This document shows, one piece after another, positions 26,856 through 35,669 of a stretch of 64,000 nt of DNA. The stretch is from the NCBI RefSeq assembly GCF_014836615.1, contig NZ_JACSQN010000010.1:62001-126000 (forward strand), given 5' to 3'. The stretch comes from Sporosarcina quadrami. Its GTDB lineage: Bacteria > Bacillota > Bacilli > Bacillales_A > Planococcaceae. The position numbers were made by a program, and so were the translations under genes. Each line of letters opens with the position of its first letter. Within the stretch, counting starts at the first letter, position 1. The notes below the pieces were generated by a model that saw nothing but the letters and a program-made list of their open reading frames with translations, did no database searches and was not told the DNA's origin.

Positions 26856-28508
26856 TCACTTAATAATATCGCTTTGTTTCATTGGTACGCCGATGTAGTA
26901 GCCTTGAACGGCATCGATGCCCATCTCGATGAGCGCATTGAATTGTTCTTCCGTTTCAACACCTTCTGCAATGACGTACAGTCCCATCGATTTGCTGAAA
27001 TGAATCATTCCTTCGACGAGCTGTCTCGTTTTCGGCGTTGTTAGTAACGATTGGATGAAGACTTTATCGATTTTAACTTTGGAAATAGGTAAGTTCTGCA
27101 TGTATCTGAAAGACGCATAGCCAGTGCCGAAATCGTCAAGAATGAAGCGGATTCCTGCGTCTTGCAGTTCTTTCATCTGTCGGATTATCGCGCGTTCTTG
27201 TTCTGCCTGGAAAGCGAATTTCTCTGTAATTTCCAATTGAATTTTGTCAGCTGGACAATTCGTCTCTTTTAGAATTGACGTAAGTTTTTCTTTCATTTCG
27301 GAAGAATTGCTGAACTCCCGGACGGAAGTGTTGACAGAAATACGTATATCGGGTTTTTCTTGCATGAGTGTAACTGCGAATTTTGCAGCTTCTTCAATTA
27401 CGTATGCGCCAATTGCGTTAATAAGTCCATTTTCTTCAGCAATAGGAATGAGTTCGTCGGGCGAAATCTGTCCGAGTTCCTCGTCTTCCCATCTGACAAG
27501 TGCTTCGTAGACGAGTACTTTGCCAGATGCAACGTCAAGCTTAGGTTGGTAGACGACTTGTAAGTTTTTATGATCTAGTGCTGTCAACATTTTCTTGTCG
27601 ATGACCGATCGACGGTTCAGGACTTTGTGTGATTCCGCGGATAGTGTAGATATACGCCCGCCGCCTTGTTCGGTAATGCTTTTTGCTGTGGCGAGTGCCG
27701 CTTTGATGAGTTGCGTGTACGTCTGTTGATCTTCCGGATAGCGGACGATTCCTCCGCTTATTGACAAGGGAAGTGAATGGTTGTTAATGTATATCGGATG
27801 TTCTTTTAGAAAATCTAAAAAGCCATGTACGAACCATTCTCCGAATGAAGTTAGCACAACAAAGTGTCCAACGCCAATGCGGGCAATCGGGTCGCCTTGG
27901 AAAAAGCGTTTAAGTCGATTTGTGAATTCTTGGATGAGAACCGCTTCCGAATCTGAAGACTGTAAATCTTTTAACGTATAAAAGTGATCAATTGCTATGT
28001 AGACGAAAGAAAAATGCTTGTTTTCTACGATAAATTCGTTTACCATCGATTCTAGCTTATGTCGGCTCATCAAACCTGTTTCAAAGTCGATGAAAGCAAT
28101 TTGTTGCAGTTTGTCTTGCAATTCTACATCTTCGGTAATATCAAGTTCCAAAAACGTGACGGATTCCAATGAACCTTCTTCATTCATTGACGGAATCGCC
28201 GTCATTTTTACATAGTATGGTTCCCCGTCTTTCGTCTGTTTTTCAGCAGTTCCGAACCACGACTTGCCTGTAGATATAAAGCTCCATATTGCATGCGCTT
28301 GTGCTTGGTCCTCTTCATTGTCAGAAAACATTTGCCATAAGGATTTCCCGATTATACGTTTAGGTGTCCAGTTGCTTGTAGCTAAGAAGTTATGATTAGC
28401 ATAAGTGATTAGACCGTCGCCGTCCGTTCGTGTCACCATAAAGAATTGGACGAGACTGTCCATGACATAGGGAATATCGGTTTCGTTTGTTATATAGACC
28501 GAATCCAT
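26856..28508 (-). CDS. PAS-GGDEF-EAL protein, probable cyclic-di-GMP phosphodiesterase
   Basis: 550 residues, ATG with GAGAGGAG upstream. Domains: PAS (about 15-130), a GGDEF-type domain (about 135-295) whose active-site motif reads GVGHF instead of GGDEF and is therefore probably inactive as a cyclase, and an EAL domain (about 305-550). EAL catalytic motifs are kept: YEALVRW, ITEKF, DDFGTGYAS, KIDKVFI and AEGVETEEQ. It should hydrolyse cyclic-di-GMP under control of a PAS-sensed signal. No membrane segments are seen, so it is cytosolic. Confidence 0.88.
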   Translation of the reverse strand: MDSVYITNETDIPYVMDSLVQFFMVTRTDGDGLITYANHNFLATSNWTPKRIIGKSLWQMFSDNEEDQAQAHAIWSFISTGKSWFGTAEKQTKDGEPYYVKMTAIPSMNEEGSLESVTFLELDITEDVELQDKLQQIAFIDFETGLMSRHKLESMVNEFIVENKHFSFVYIAIDHFYTLKDLQSSDSEAVLIQEFTNRLKRFFQGDPIARIGVGHFVVLTSFGEWFVHGFLDFLKEHPIYINNHSLPLSISGGIVRYPEDQQTYTQLIKAALATAKSITEQGGGRISTLSAESHKVLNRRSVIDKKMLTALDHKNLQVVYQPKLDVASGKVLVYEALVRWEDEELGQISPDELIPIAEENGLINAIGAYVIEEAAKFAVTLMQEKPDIRISVNTSVREFSNSSEMKEKLTSILKETNCPADKIQLEITEKFAFQAEQERAIIRQMKELQDAGIRFILDDFGTGYASFRYMQNLPISKVKIDKVFIQSLLTTPKTRQLVEGMIHFSKSMGLYVIAEGVETEEQFNALIEMGIDAVQGYYIGVPMKQSDIIK

Positions 28509-28642
28509 CTATCTCCGTCTCCTCTCGAAATGAAATATGTATTAAGTATATAGGAAACGAGTTAATTATACAGTAACCTATTTAAGTAAATAGTACCATA
28601 TATCCATAGACTATAAAACTATTAATAAGGTGGTGGGCATTA

Positions 28643-29554
28643 ATGAATAGAGCAAAAGGTATTTTCATGATCATTATAGGAGCTATGATGTGGGGCGCTA
28701 CTGGGCCGATGATGGAATGGATTTTGTCGACAAGTGAGATGTCCATCTCTTTCATGCTTATTGTCCGACTCATTGTTGCCGGCGGCGCAATACTCATTGT
28801 TTTGAAGATGAAAGGTGTAAAAGTGATGCGTCCGCTACGCTTTAAAGTGTGGTCACGTCAAATGGTTCTGTTTGGTATTTTCGGTATGCTCGGCGTCCAA
28901 TATTCATTTGCTGGTGCAATTGAGTCGAGTAATGCGGTTATCGCCACGTTATTTCAATTTCTCGCACCAATTTACATTATTTTGTTCGTATCGTTAAGAC
29001 AGAAGGCCAAGCCGCCTGCTGCGCAAGTCATCGGTATGATTGTAACGATGGTCGGACTGTTTCTTTTATTGACGAACGGTACATTGTCGGGCTTTGCGTT
29101 AAGCAAGTCAGCGGTTTTCTGGGGCTTGACAGTCGGTTTCACATTCGCCTTTTATACGCTTTACCCCGTTCGCCTAATGAATGAATGGGGAGTGTTGTTG
29201 TCGGTCGGTTGGGGAATGCTAATTGGAGGGGTAACGCTTTTCATCCTGAACATTTTCAAATTTGGCAGTCAGGTGAAGTTACTGTCAGAGTGGAATGTGA
29301 CGGGCATGTTGTTTCTCGTCATTATTATTGGGACAGTGGCTTTTGTGCTGTTCCTCGGTAGTATGAAGTACATATCACCGATAGAAACAAGTATCCTTTC
29401 TAGTTTTGAACCGCTGACAGCGATGATCGTTTCGGTGTTTTGGTTCGGAAGTGTGCTTGGCTATTGGCAAATTGCGGGAAGCATCATTATGCTACTCGGC
29501 ATTACAGGCTTGTCCGTAGCAGGAAGCAGGATTAAGGAAGCGCGAGAAGAATAG
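28643..29554 (+). CDS. EamA/DMT family transporter
   Basis: 303 residues with ten hydrophobic helices in two EamA repeats: GAMMWGATGPMMEW at the start and SPIETSILSSFEPLTAM in the second half. The ATG has AAGGTGG upstream. It is a cytoplasmic-membrane drug/metabolite transporter of unknown substrate. Single gene, closed by a terminator. Confidence 0.85.
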   Translation: MNRAKGIFMIIIGAMMWGATGPMMEWILSTSEMSISFMLIVRLIVAGGAILIVLKMKGVKVMRPLRFKVWSRQMVLFGIFGMLGVQYSFAGAIESSNAVIATLFQFLAPIYIILFVSLRQKAKPPAAQVIGMIVTMVGLFLLLTNGTLSGFALSKSAVFWGLTVGFTFAFYTLYPVRLMNEWGVLLSVGWGMLIGGVTLFILNIFKFGSQVKLLSEWNVTGMLFLVIIIGTVAFVLFLGSMKYISPIETSILSSFEPLTAMIVSVFWFGSVLGYWQIAGSIIMLLGITGLSVAGSRIKEAREE

Positions 29555-29558
29555 GGAC

Positions 29559-29588
29559 CGGTAGCCTTTACGGGTGCCGGTTTTTTTA
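29559..29588 (+). terminator. Terminator after the EamA gene
   Basis: ACCGGTAGCC / GGGTGCCGGT hairpin with a run of seven T. Confidence 0.85.
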
Positions 29589-29718
29589 TTTGCCGAATCA
29601 AAATTAGAATTTGTACGCTATTCGAGCTACTGTCTATACATAATTGAATACATGTGACATAATGATGACAAAAGAAAAATAATTCGTATTACGAAACAGT
29701 TTCTGGGGGTACCAATCG

Positions 29719-31461
29719 ATGAAAACAGTCTTCGCCTATGCAAAGCCATATAAATGGCCGATTATCATTGCAATAATTCTTATGCTGACGGAGCTTTCTG
29801 TTGAGCTCATTCAGCCATTATTAATTAAAAAAATCATTGATGACGGGATTCTCGCAGGTAATGAGAGTGTCATCTGGACGTGGGGCAGTGTCATGATGGG
29901 ACTTGCCTTTGTTGCATTTTTCACAGGTGCCATCAATTCCTACTTTGCGGCGCATGCTGCCCAAAGTTTTGCGTTCGATCTCCGTCAAGCGCTATTCCGT
30001 CAAGTGCAAGCGTTCTCGATGGCGACATTCCTCCGTTTTCCAACTGCAGGTTTAATTACTCGGTTGACAAGTGATGTCAATATGGCGCAAAACGTTTTGT
30101 TCATGAGCCTTCGGATAATGTTACGTGCACCACTGCTTGTTCTGGGCAGTTTAATCATGGCATTTGTCGTCAATGTCAAGTTAGCGTTGTATCTCGTTAT
30201 CGGGGCGCCGATTCTTCTTGTTTTCCTCATCATTATGGCGAGGAAAGGGGTCGGATACTTCTCCAATGTCCAAAATCGTTTGGACCGTGTGAACCGGGTT
30301 ATCCAGGAGAATCTGCAAGCTGTCCGTCTCATTAAAGCGTATTTACGTGGTATGTATGAAGCGAGCCGCTTTTCAAAAGTGGCGGATTATTTACGCCGTG
30401 ATACTGTAAAAGCGATGCGGATGATGGAACTGATTTTACCTGTTTTGCTGTTCATTATGAACGTCAGTCTGATGGCTGTTCTATGGTTTGGTGCAATTGA
30501 AATTACTAACGGAGATGCGCAAGTCGGTGAACTTGTCGCCATCGTCAACTATGCAATGCGGATGACAGGTGCATTTTCGATGTTCGCATTTATCATTGTC
30601 GCTTTATCACGAGCGAAAGCTTCTTCAGAGCGTATGGAAGAAGTGTTGCTTGCGAATGAAGATTTGGAGCAACACGATATAGAGAGTTCTAGCATGACCC
30701 GTTTCGACGGAGATTTACGATTTGAAAATGTGTCATTCCACTATGCAGGTAAGCCGGAACCGATTGTCGACAATGTGTCTTTCCATGTAGCACCTGGAGA
30801 AAAACTTGCCATTATGGGAGCGACAGGTTCTGGTAAATCGACTTTGTTAAATCTCATTCCACGCATTTTTGAAGCGACGGAAGGGAAGATCTATGTCGGC
30901 GGGGTAGACATAAACGAGTGGGCATTGAAAGATTTACGGGATGCGATTGGACTCGTTCCCCAGCAATCGATCTTGTTTACAGGTTCCATTTTGGAAAACT
31001 TGTCGTGGGGAGATAGTGAAGCAGCACCCGATGAGTTGGAGGAAGCTGCGAAAAAAGCGCAAATCCATGAATCAATCGATTTATTCCCGAAAAAGTATGG
31101 GACACGTGTCGGACAAAAAGGCGTCAACTTATCGGGAGGACAGAAGCAACGGCTATCCATCGCGAGAGCGCTCGTCCGCAAACCCTCTATCCTTATTCTG
31201 GACGACAGTACGAGTGCTTTGGACGTCAAGACGGAAATGGCGCTTTGGAAGTCGCTTGAAAAAGAGGCGGCTACGATGCTTGTCGTCACGCAAAAAGTGC
31301 AGACTGCTATCGGTGCGGACAGTATTCTTCTATTGGATGAAGGGAAAGTCGTCGGATATGGCAAGCATGCTGATCTGATGAAGCAATCCGCGTTGTATCG
31401 AAAAATTGCGGAATCCCAATCAGAAGAGGAGGCGATTACAGATGTTACGGACCATTCGTAA
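29719..31461 (+). CDS. Heterodimeric ABC exporter, subunit with degenerate ATP site
   Basis: 580 residues: six-helix membrane domain (about 1-310) followed by an ATPase domain with Walker A GATGSGKST, signature LSGGQKQ and Walker B ILILDDSTSALD, where the usual catalytic Glu is Asp. That degeneracy is typical of one subunit in heterodimeric type-IV exporters such as BmrC or YfiB of B. subtilis. The partner gene overlaps its last 20 bases. Together they should export drugs, lipids or peptides. Size (580/609) is nearer the YfiB/YfiC pair than BmrC/BmrD. Confidence 0.88.
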   Translation: MKTVFAYAKPYKWPIIIAIILMLTELSVELIQPLLIKKIIDDGILAGNESVIWTWGSVMMGLAFVAFFTGAINSYFAAHAAQSFAFDLRQALFRQVQAFSMATFLRFPTAGLITRLTSDVNMAQNVLFMSLRIMLRAPLLVLGSLIMAFVVNVKLALYLVIGAPILLVFLIIMARKGVGYFSNVQNRLDRVNRVIQENLQAVRLIKAYLRGMYEASRFSKVADYLRRDTVKAMRMMELILPVLLFIMNVSLMAVLWFGAIEITNGDAQVGELVAIVNYAMRMTGAFSMFAFIIVALSRAKASSERMEEVLLANEDLEQHDIESSSMTRFDGDLRFENVSFHYAGKPEPIVDNVSFHVAPGEKLAIMGATGSGKSTLLNLIPRIFEATEGKIYVGGVDINEWALKDLRDAIGLVPQQSILFTGSILENLSWGDSEAAPDELEEAAKKAQIHESIDLFPKKYGTRVGQKGVNLSGGQKQRLSIARALVRKPSILILDDSTSALDVKTEMALWKSLEKEAATMLVVTQKVQTAIGADSILLLDEGKVVGYGKHADLMKQSALYRKIAESQSEEEAITDVTDHS

Positions 31462-33271
31462 ACCGTTCGGATATGAACCGATCATTAAAAAAGAGGATAT
31501 AAAAGGCCCGAACAAAAAGAAAGTCGAACGGGCGAGCGATTGGAAGTTTGTGCTGAAACGTATTTGGCAACTGGTCGATGAACAACGCGGGTTACTCATT
31601 GCTGTGCTTGCGCTCGTTCTTGTCAGCTCTGTTCTTGCGCTCCTCGGTCCTTTCTTAATCGGTAAAATTATTGATAACCATATAATCGCTATGCAATTTG
31701 ACGGTCTTGGTAAACAAATTGGCATATTAGTCGTTATCTATCTAGGGCTTTCGCTTGCGACTTATTTCCAAAGTTTCTGGATGGTGGGCATTGCGCAACA
31801 ATCCGTATTCAAATTGCGTACGGATCTGTTTAGCCATCTGCAAAAATTGCCTGTCACGTTTTTCGATAAACGGCAGCATGGGGAACTGATGAGCCGGGTG
31901 ACGAATGATATTGAAAACGTCAGTCAGACATTGAATTCATCGTTCATTCAAGTATTTTCAAGTGTGTTGACGTTAGCCGGGACGCTAGGAGTCATGATCT
32001 ATTTGAGTCCTACGTTGACATTATTGACGATGACAATTGTACCTGTCATGTTCGTCGCTATACGATGGATTACGAGACGTACGGGACTGTTATTCAAAGA
32101 GCAGCAGCGGGCGGTTGGTGAGCTCAACGGAATGATTGAAGAAACGATTTCCGGACAGCGTATCGTCAAGGCATTCTCCCAAGAAGAGCGTGTCATGGAA
32201 GAGTTTGCACAGAAAAGTGAACGGCTGCGCAGAACGGGTTTCTGGGCATTGACGTATTCTGGTTTCATCCCGAAAGTGATGAACATGCTGAACAACGCGA
32301 GTTTTGCCATTGTAGCTGGTGTCGGCGGTTTGTTAGCGCTAAGAGGGGATGGCATCGTGACTATCGGAACGATCGTCATCTTCTCGGAATATGCGCGTCA
32401 GTTTACAAGACCGCTTAACGATCTGTCTAACCAATTCAATACCGTGTTATCCGCAATTGCAGGTGCTGAACGTGTCTTTAAGATTATGGATGAACCGATC
32501 GAGCAAGATGAAGCGACAACCCATCAAGATACTGTTCTAAAGGGAGATGTCGAGTTCCGCAATGTCTCCTTCGGTTATGCGGTTGAAACAGACGGCTACA
32601 CGATTGAAGATGTTTCATTCCATGTGAAGTCGGGTGAAACGGTTGCGTTTGTTGGAGCGACAGGTGCAGGGAAAACGACAATTATGCAACTGCTAGCCCG
32701 TTTTTACGAGGCGAATGAAGGGCAGATTCTTATAGATGGCATCCCGATCAGTGACTTACCGCGCTCGACATTGCGTAGTCAAACAGCATTCGTCTTGCAG
32801 GATCCGTTCCTGTTTGAAGCGACTGTCATGGAAAACATCCGTTACGGCAAGCTTGACGCGACGGATGATGAAGTCATTGAAGCTGCGAAGCGTGCAAATG
32901 CGCACAGTTTTGTGTCGCGTCTGGAACATGGCTACGACACTGTATTGACAGCTGATGGTGGAGAAATTTCACAGGGCCAGAAGCAATTGCTATCAATTGC
33001 GCGTGCGCTCGTCGCAGATCCCGTACTACTCTTGCTCGATGAAGCGACAAGTAGTATCGATACCGTTACAGAATTGCAAATTCAAGAAGCGCTCGACCGA
33101 CTAATGGAAGGGCGGACAAGTTTCGTAATTGCGCATAGATTGAACACAGTGCGGAAAGCGGATACCGTCTATGTCATGGGGCAGGGGAAGCTGCTTGAAT
33201 CAGGTTCACAAGAAGAATTGATTGAACGGCAAGGCGTCTATTATACGATGCTTATGGATTCGAAAGTATAA
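31442..33271 (+). CDS. Heterodimeric ABC exporter, second subunit
   Basis: 609 residues from ATG 31442, which has GAGGAGG upstream inside the end of the previous gene, so translation is coupled. Membrane domain about 45-340, ATPase domain with Walker A GATGAGKTT and complete Walker B LLLLDEATSSID. Its signature reads ISQGQKQ in place of LSGGQ. With the partner's Asp-containing Walker B this gives one canonical and one degenerate ATP site in the dimer. Confidence 0.88.
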   Translation: MLRTIRKPFGYEPIIKKEDIKGPNKKKVERASDWKFVLKRIWQLVDEQRGLLIAVLALVLVSSVLALLGPFLIGKIIDNHIIAMQFDGLGKQIGILVVIYLGLSLATYFQSFWMVGIAQQSVFKLRTDLFSHLQKLPVTFFDKRQHGELMSRVTNDIENVSQTLNSSFIQVFSSVLTLAGTLGVMIYLSPTLTLLTMTIVPVMFVAIRWITRRTGLLFKEQQRAVGELNGMIEETISGQRIVKAFSQEERVMEEFAQKSERLRRTGFWALTYSGFIPKVMNMLNNASFAIVAGVGGLLALRGDGIVTIGTIVIFSEYARQFTRPLNDLSNQFNTVLSAIAGAERVFKIMDEPIEQDEATTHQDTVLKGDVEFRNVSFGYAVETDGYTIEDVSFHVKSGETVAFVGATGAGKTTIMQLLARFYEANEGQILIDGIPISDLPRSTLRSQTAFVLQDPFLFEATVMENIRYGKLDATDDEVIEAAKRANAHSFVSRLEHGYDTVLTADGGEISQGQKQLLSIARALVADPVLLLLDEATSSIDTVTELQIQEALDRLMEGRTSFVIAHRLNTVRKADTVYVMGQGKLLESGSQEELIERQGVYYTMLMDSKV

Positions 33272-33273
33272 GA

Positions 33274-33302
33274 AAAAGGCTGCGGATTTCCGCAGCCTTT
33301 TG
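33274..33302. terminator. Bidirectional terminator between the ABC exporter and the YusW gene
   Basis: AAAAGGCTGCGG / CCGCAGCCTTTT perfect stem with four-base loop. Confidence 0.9.
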
Positions 33303-33311
33303 TAATGCCGA

Positions 33312-33782
33312 TTACTTCTTATCTTCAAAATCGAGTAGCGTTCCGTCATCGAAATGGACTTCCAAATCGAATTCCGTATACGTATCCAGACCGAACCACG
33401 TCATTAACTTTTCAATCGCCTCTTCTTGAGATGTATCTTTAGTGAACATGATGTCGATGAACATTTCATCCAGTTTCACCATCGCTTCATCTTCTTTCAA
33501 GTCCAAGCCAGCTAACTTGTTTTTGTACTCTGCTTCCAGATTGCGGTCCATTTCGTAACTTGCTTCAACAGTATCTTTACCGTCCACATCGATATCCAAA
33601 TCAAACTTATTGAATCCGTATGCGTTTCCTGTATCTAGGGAGCCGCCTTCTTTCTCATTCTCATGCACCAATGTTGCATCTTCACGATTCGGCTTATCCG
33701 CATTTTTTCCTAAATTCCCGCATGCCCCAAGTACTAGTGCAGCAAACAGTAGGAACGCAGTGACTTTAACTATTTTTCCCAT
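33312..33782 (-). CDS. YusW family lipoprotein
   Basis: 156 residues from ATG 33782 with GGGAGG 10 bases upstream. A signal sequence with lipobox LGACG predicts an anchored extracellular protein. The rest, with NKFDLDIDVDGKDTVEASYE near 64-83, fits the YusW-like domain (PF14039), a small acidic alpha/beta domain of unknown function. Monocistronic, ending at the shared terminator. Confidence 0.75.
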   Translation of the reverse strand: MGKIVKVTAFLLFAALVLGACGNLGKNADKPNREDATLVHENEKEGGSLDTGNAYGFNKFDLDIDVDGKDTVEASYEMDRNLEAEYKNKLAGLDLKEDEAMVKLDEMFIDIMFTKDTSQEEAIEKLMTWFGLDTYTEFDLEVHFDDGTLLDFEDKK

Positions 33783-33909
33783 ACTAACAAAACCTCCCAA
33801 AGTAGTCTCTACTCATTAATTTCCTTCATTTGAAGAAATTAAACACTGAACAGCGCAGACATTTTGAAAGAGAGTGGATTTGTGACGGTTTTGTTGTGTT
33901 ATGAGCGCG

Positions 33910-34174
33910 TCTACGTTTCGTTACGCGGCGGTTACGTTGTGTCACGCCGTTTTACGTTTCGATACGAAGAGGTTACGTTTCGTTGCGCGGGCTTTACATT
34001 TCGTTGCGGCCTTTACGTTTCGATACGGCGTGTCTACGTTTCGATACGAAGAGGTTACGTTTCATTGCGCCGTCTTTACGTTTCGTTGCGGCCTCTACGT
34101 TTCGATACGGCGTGTCTACGTTTCGATACGGCGCATCTACGTTTCGTTACGCTGGCTTTACATTTCGTTACACC
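33910..34174. repeat. Tandem array A2: 13 units of about 20 bp, core TACGTTTCG(A/T)TACG
   Basis: Thirteen imperfect units with the same core as array A1 at 2284-2631, in the same orientation but with more sequence drift and different linkers (AAGAGG, GCGTGT, GGCCT). All three forward frames are open across it, which gives false open frames. The stretch 33783-34264 holds no other feature I can support. Confidence 0.88.
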
Positions 34175-34264
34175 TTTCCGCTTCCATTAATCATCCCGCG
34201 GATAATCCAACAGTCAAGCAAACCCAAAGTCGTGCCTCATGCACTTGACACTTCAAAATCCTTA

Positions 34265-34300
34265 CATAAAAAACAACCGCATGAATCAGCGGTTGTTCAA
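34265..34300 (-). terminator. Terminator of the DUF2804 gene
   Basis: On the minus strand AACAACCGC / GCGGTTGTT hairpin followed by a T run. Confidence 0.85.
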
Positions 34301-34308
34301 TCATCTAT

Positions 34309-35328
34309 TTACCATTTCACGCGGCGGTCTTCAGCACAACCAAGCATTTGCCGAATTCGCAAAATCGTACCGTCCTGCAACTTAACCGATCCATTGAAAT
34401 AGCCGGTTGCCTGATTCACTTTTATTTTTGCGAACTGCATATTTGAAGCTGTCGACCGTTCAAAGAAAGGAGTAAACGTCAGATTTACTTGATCGGAAAA
34501 CTTCGTATGGATCTTCCACGGTGACATCAAAGCATCCGTGCCGTACATGAAAATAACGTCCTCATGAATTTTTGTCATCACACCATCTACAAAAATTGCG
34601 TTTTCCGTCATCCCCGTTCCGTCCGTCCATTTCCCACCAAAATTCAACCCGATGCGCTTACCCCCGATGCGTTGCGAAGCCATCCCCCAGTTCCACTCCG
34701 ATTCGCGGGGCCATATACCGCGGGCAAAATCCAACACTGCAAAACTATAATCAGGGTTGAAATCATATCGTCGTTTCCCGATCTTCACAAACCCTTGCGT
34801 CGGCAAAGTATGGTGCTTAGACGTGAATTGAAACAAATCACGTTTCCGGGGTATGACGACATGTAACGAATCATCTTCTTCAGGATGTGAAATATGTAAA
34901 TCAGCATGCAACACTTCATTATCAAAATCCTGAATGGTGACCGATAAATGCGTTTCTCCTTGGATATGTACGAGTTGCACCGAAATCCGGTCATTAATGA
35001 ATTTCACATTACCGAATACGTCCGCAGGCATTTTCACTTTTCGGGCAACAGGAATGAAAACCTGCTTTTCACAAAAACGTTGCGTTTCATAATCGAGTAT
35101 GTAAACAGAACAAATCGCCGTGTAATCCAAATGGATAATTGAAGCGGAGAATAATAGATCTTCACCGAACACAGACCAATGATTCCATTTCTTCTTACGC
35201 ATGAAATGTCCTGCTAAGTTGCTTTCTATATAAGGTCGACGGGCAAAACCGATTGCTTCAGGATTCAATAAACCTTTTTTATCACAAAGCAGAACCGGTT
35301 CCGTAATTTCCCTTTCAGCATGTTGCAA
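34309..35328 (-). CDS. DUF2804 domain-containing protein
   Basis: About 339 residues. I place the start at TTG 35328, which has a run of seven G about 7 bases upstream. The more distal ATG at 35367 has no ribosome site and lies inside the tRNA promoter on the other strand. The protein matches DUF2804: WNHWSVFGEDLLFS near the N-terminus and FARGIWPRESEWNWGMASQ in the middle, with a beta-rich fold. Function unknown. No signal peptide is seen. Confidence 0.8.
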   Translation of the reverse strand: MQHAEREITEPVLLCDKKGLLNPEAIGFARRPYIESNLAGHFMRKKKWNHWSVFGEDLLFSASIIHLDYTAICSVYILDYETQRFCEKQVFIPVARKVKMPADVFGNVKFINDRISVQLVHIQGETHLSVTIQDFDNEVLHADLHISHPEEDDSLHVVIPRKRDLFQFTSKHHTLPTQGFVKIGKRRYDFNPDYSFAVLDFARGIWPRESEWNWGMASQRIGGKRIGLNFGGKWTDGTGMTENAIFVDGVMTKIHEDVIFMYGTDALMSPWKIHTKFSDQVNLTFTPFFERSTASNMQFAKIKVNQATGYFNGSVKLQDGTILRIRQMLGCAEDRRVKW

Positions 35329-35347
35329 AAGATTGCCCCCCCATCTA

Positions 35348-35376
35348 TTGTCTTTTATATACATCATTGCTATACT
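35348..35376 (+). promoter_or_regulatory. Promoter of the tRNA-Ala gene
   Basis: TTGTCT (35348-35353), 17 bases, TATACT (35371-35376); start expected near 35384, 13 bases before the tRNA. Confidence 0.7.
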
Positions 35377-35396
35377 TTATATTGTATCAGATAGAC

Positions 35397-35469
35397 GGGG
35401 CATTAGCTCAGCTGGGAGAGTGTCACGCTGGCAGTGTGAAGGTCACCGGTTCGAGCCCGGTATGCTCCA
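35397..35469 (+). tRNA. tRNA-Ala, anticodon GGC
   Basis: A complete cloverleaf: acceptor GGGGCAT/ATGCTCC, D-arm GCTC/GAGT, anticodon stem TCACG/TGTGA with loop CTGGCAG (anticodon GGC), T-arm ACCGG/CCGGT with TTCGAGC loop, discriminator A; no encoded CCA. Its 3' half, from the anticodon loop, is repeated at 50523-50567 as the other end of an integrated element. The gene copy stays intact because the element supplies an identical 3' half. Confidence 0.95.
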
Positions 35470-35472
35470 TAT
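35428..35472. repeat. attL: 45-bp direct repeat within tRNA-Ala
   Basis: Identical over 45 bases to 50523-50567; it starts at the anticodon loop and runs 3 bases past the tRNA end. Flanking bases differ on both sides, which fixes the limits. Confidence 0.95.
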
Positions 35473-35485
35473 GGAAAAACACGAC

Positions 35486-35516
35486 TTGAACCCTTGATGC
35501 ATAAGGGTTCTTTTTG
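35486..35516 (+). terminator. Terminator behind tRNA-Ala, supplied by the element
   Basis: GAACCCTT / AAGGGTTC hairpin with TTTTT, just inside the element. The original terminator of the tRNA seems to be the one at 50571. Confidence 0.8.
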
Positions 35517-35535
35517 TTTTGTCTTTTATAATGAA

Positions 35536-35584
35536 TGATGTAAAATTGATGCTAAAATGACCGTTGATGTAAAATTGATGTAAA
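35536..35584. repeat. Integrase arm-type repeats, left end
   Basis: TGATGTAAA occurs at 35536, 35565 and 35576, with a variant TGATGCTAAA near 35548. The same word clusters at the right end (50387-50473). Short direct repeats inside both ends are the expected arm-binding sites of the N-terminal domain of a tyrosine integrase. Confidence 0.7.
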
Positions 35585-35669
35585 ACTTTGCGGTAATCAA
35601 AAATAAACCGTGATAAATGGCATAAAAAAGACGGGAAGCGAGGAGAAATAGATCCTGCTGCTTCACCGT

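Noticed and set aside
28018..28215. Forward frames inside the EAL gene
   Set aside because: Antisense shadows of a clearly coding leftward gene.
33864..34402. Three overlapping forward reading frames rich in FRYxxVTF-type repeats
   Set aside because: They are open only because the 20-bp tandem units lack stop codons in every frame; no ribosome sites, and the peptides are translations of the DNA repeat.
35329..35367. Upstream ATG start of the DUF2804 gene
   Set aside because: No ribosome site, and it falls within the tRNA-Ala promoter; a TTG with a G-rich site lies 13 codons downstream.
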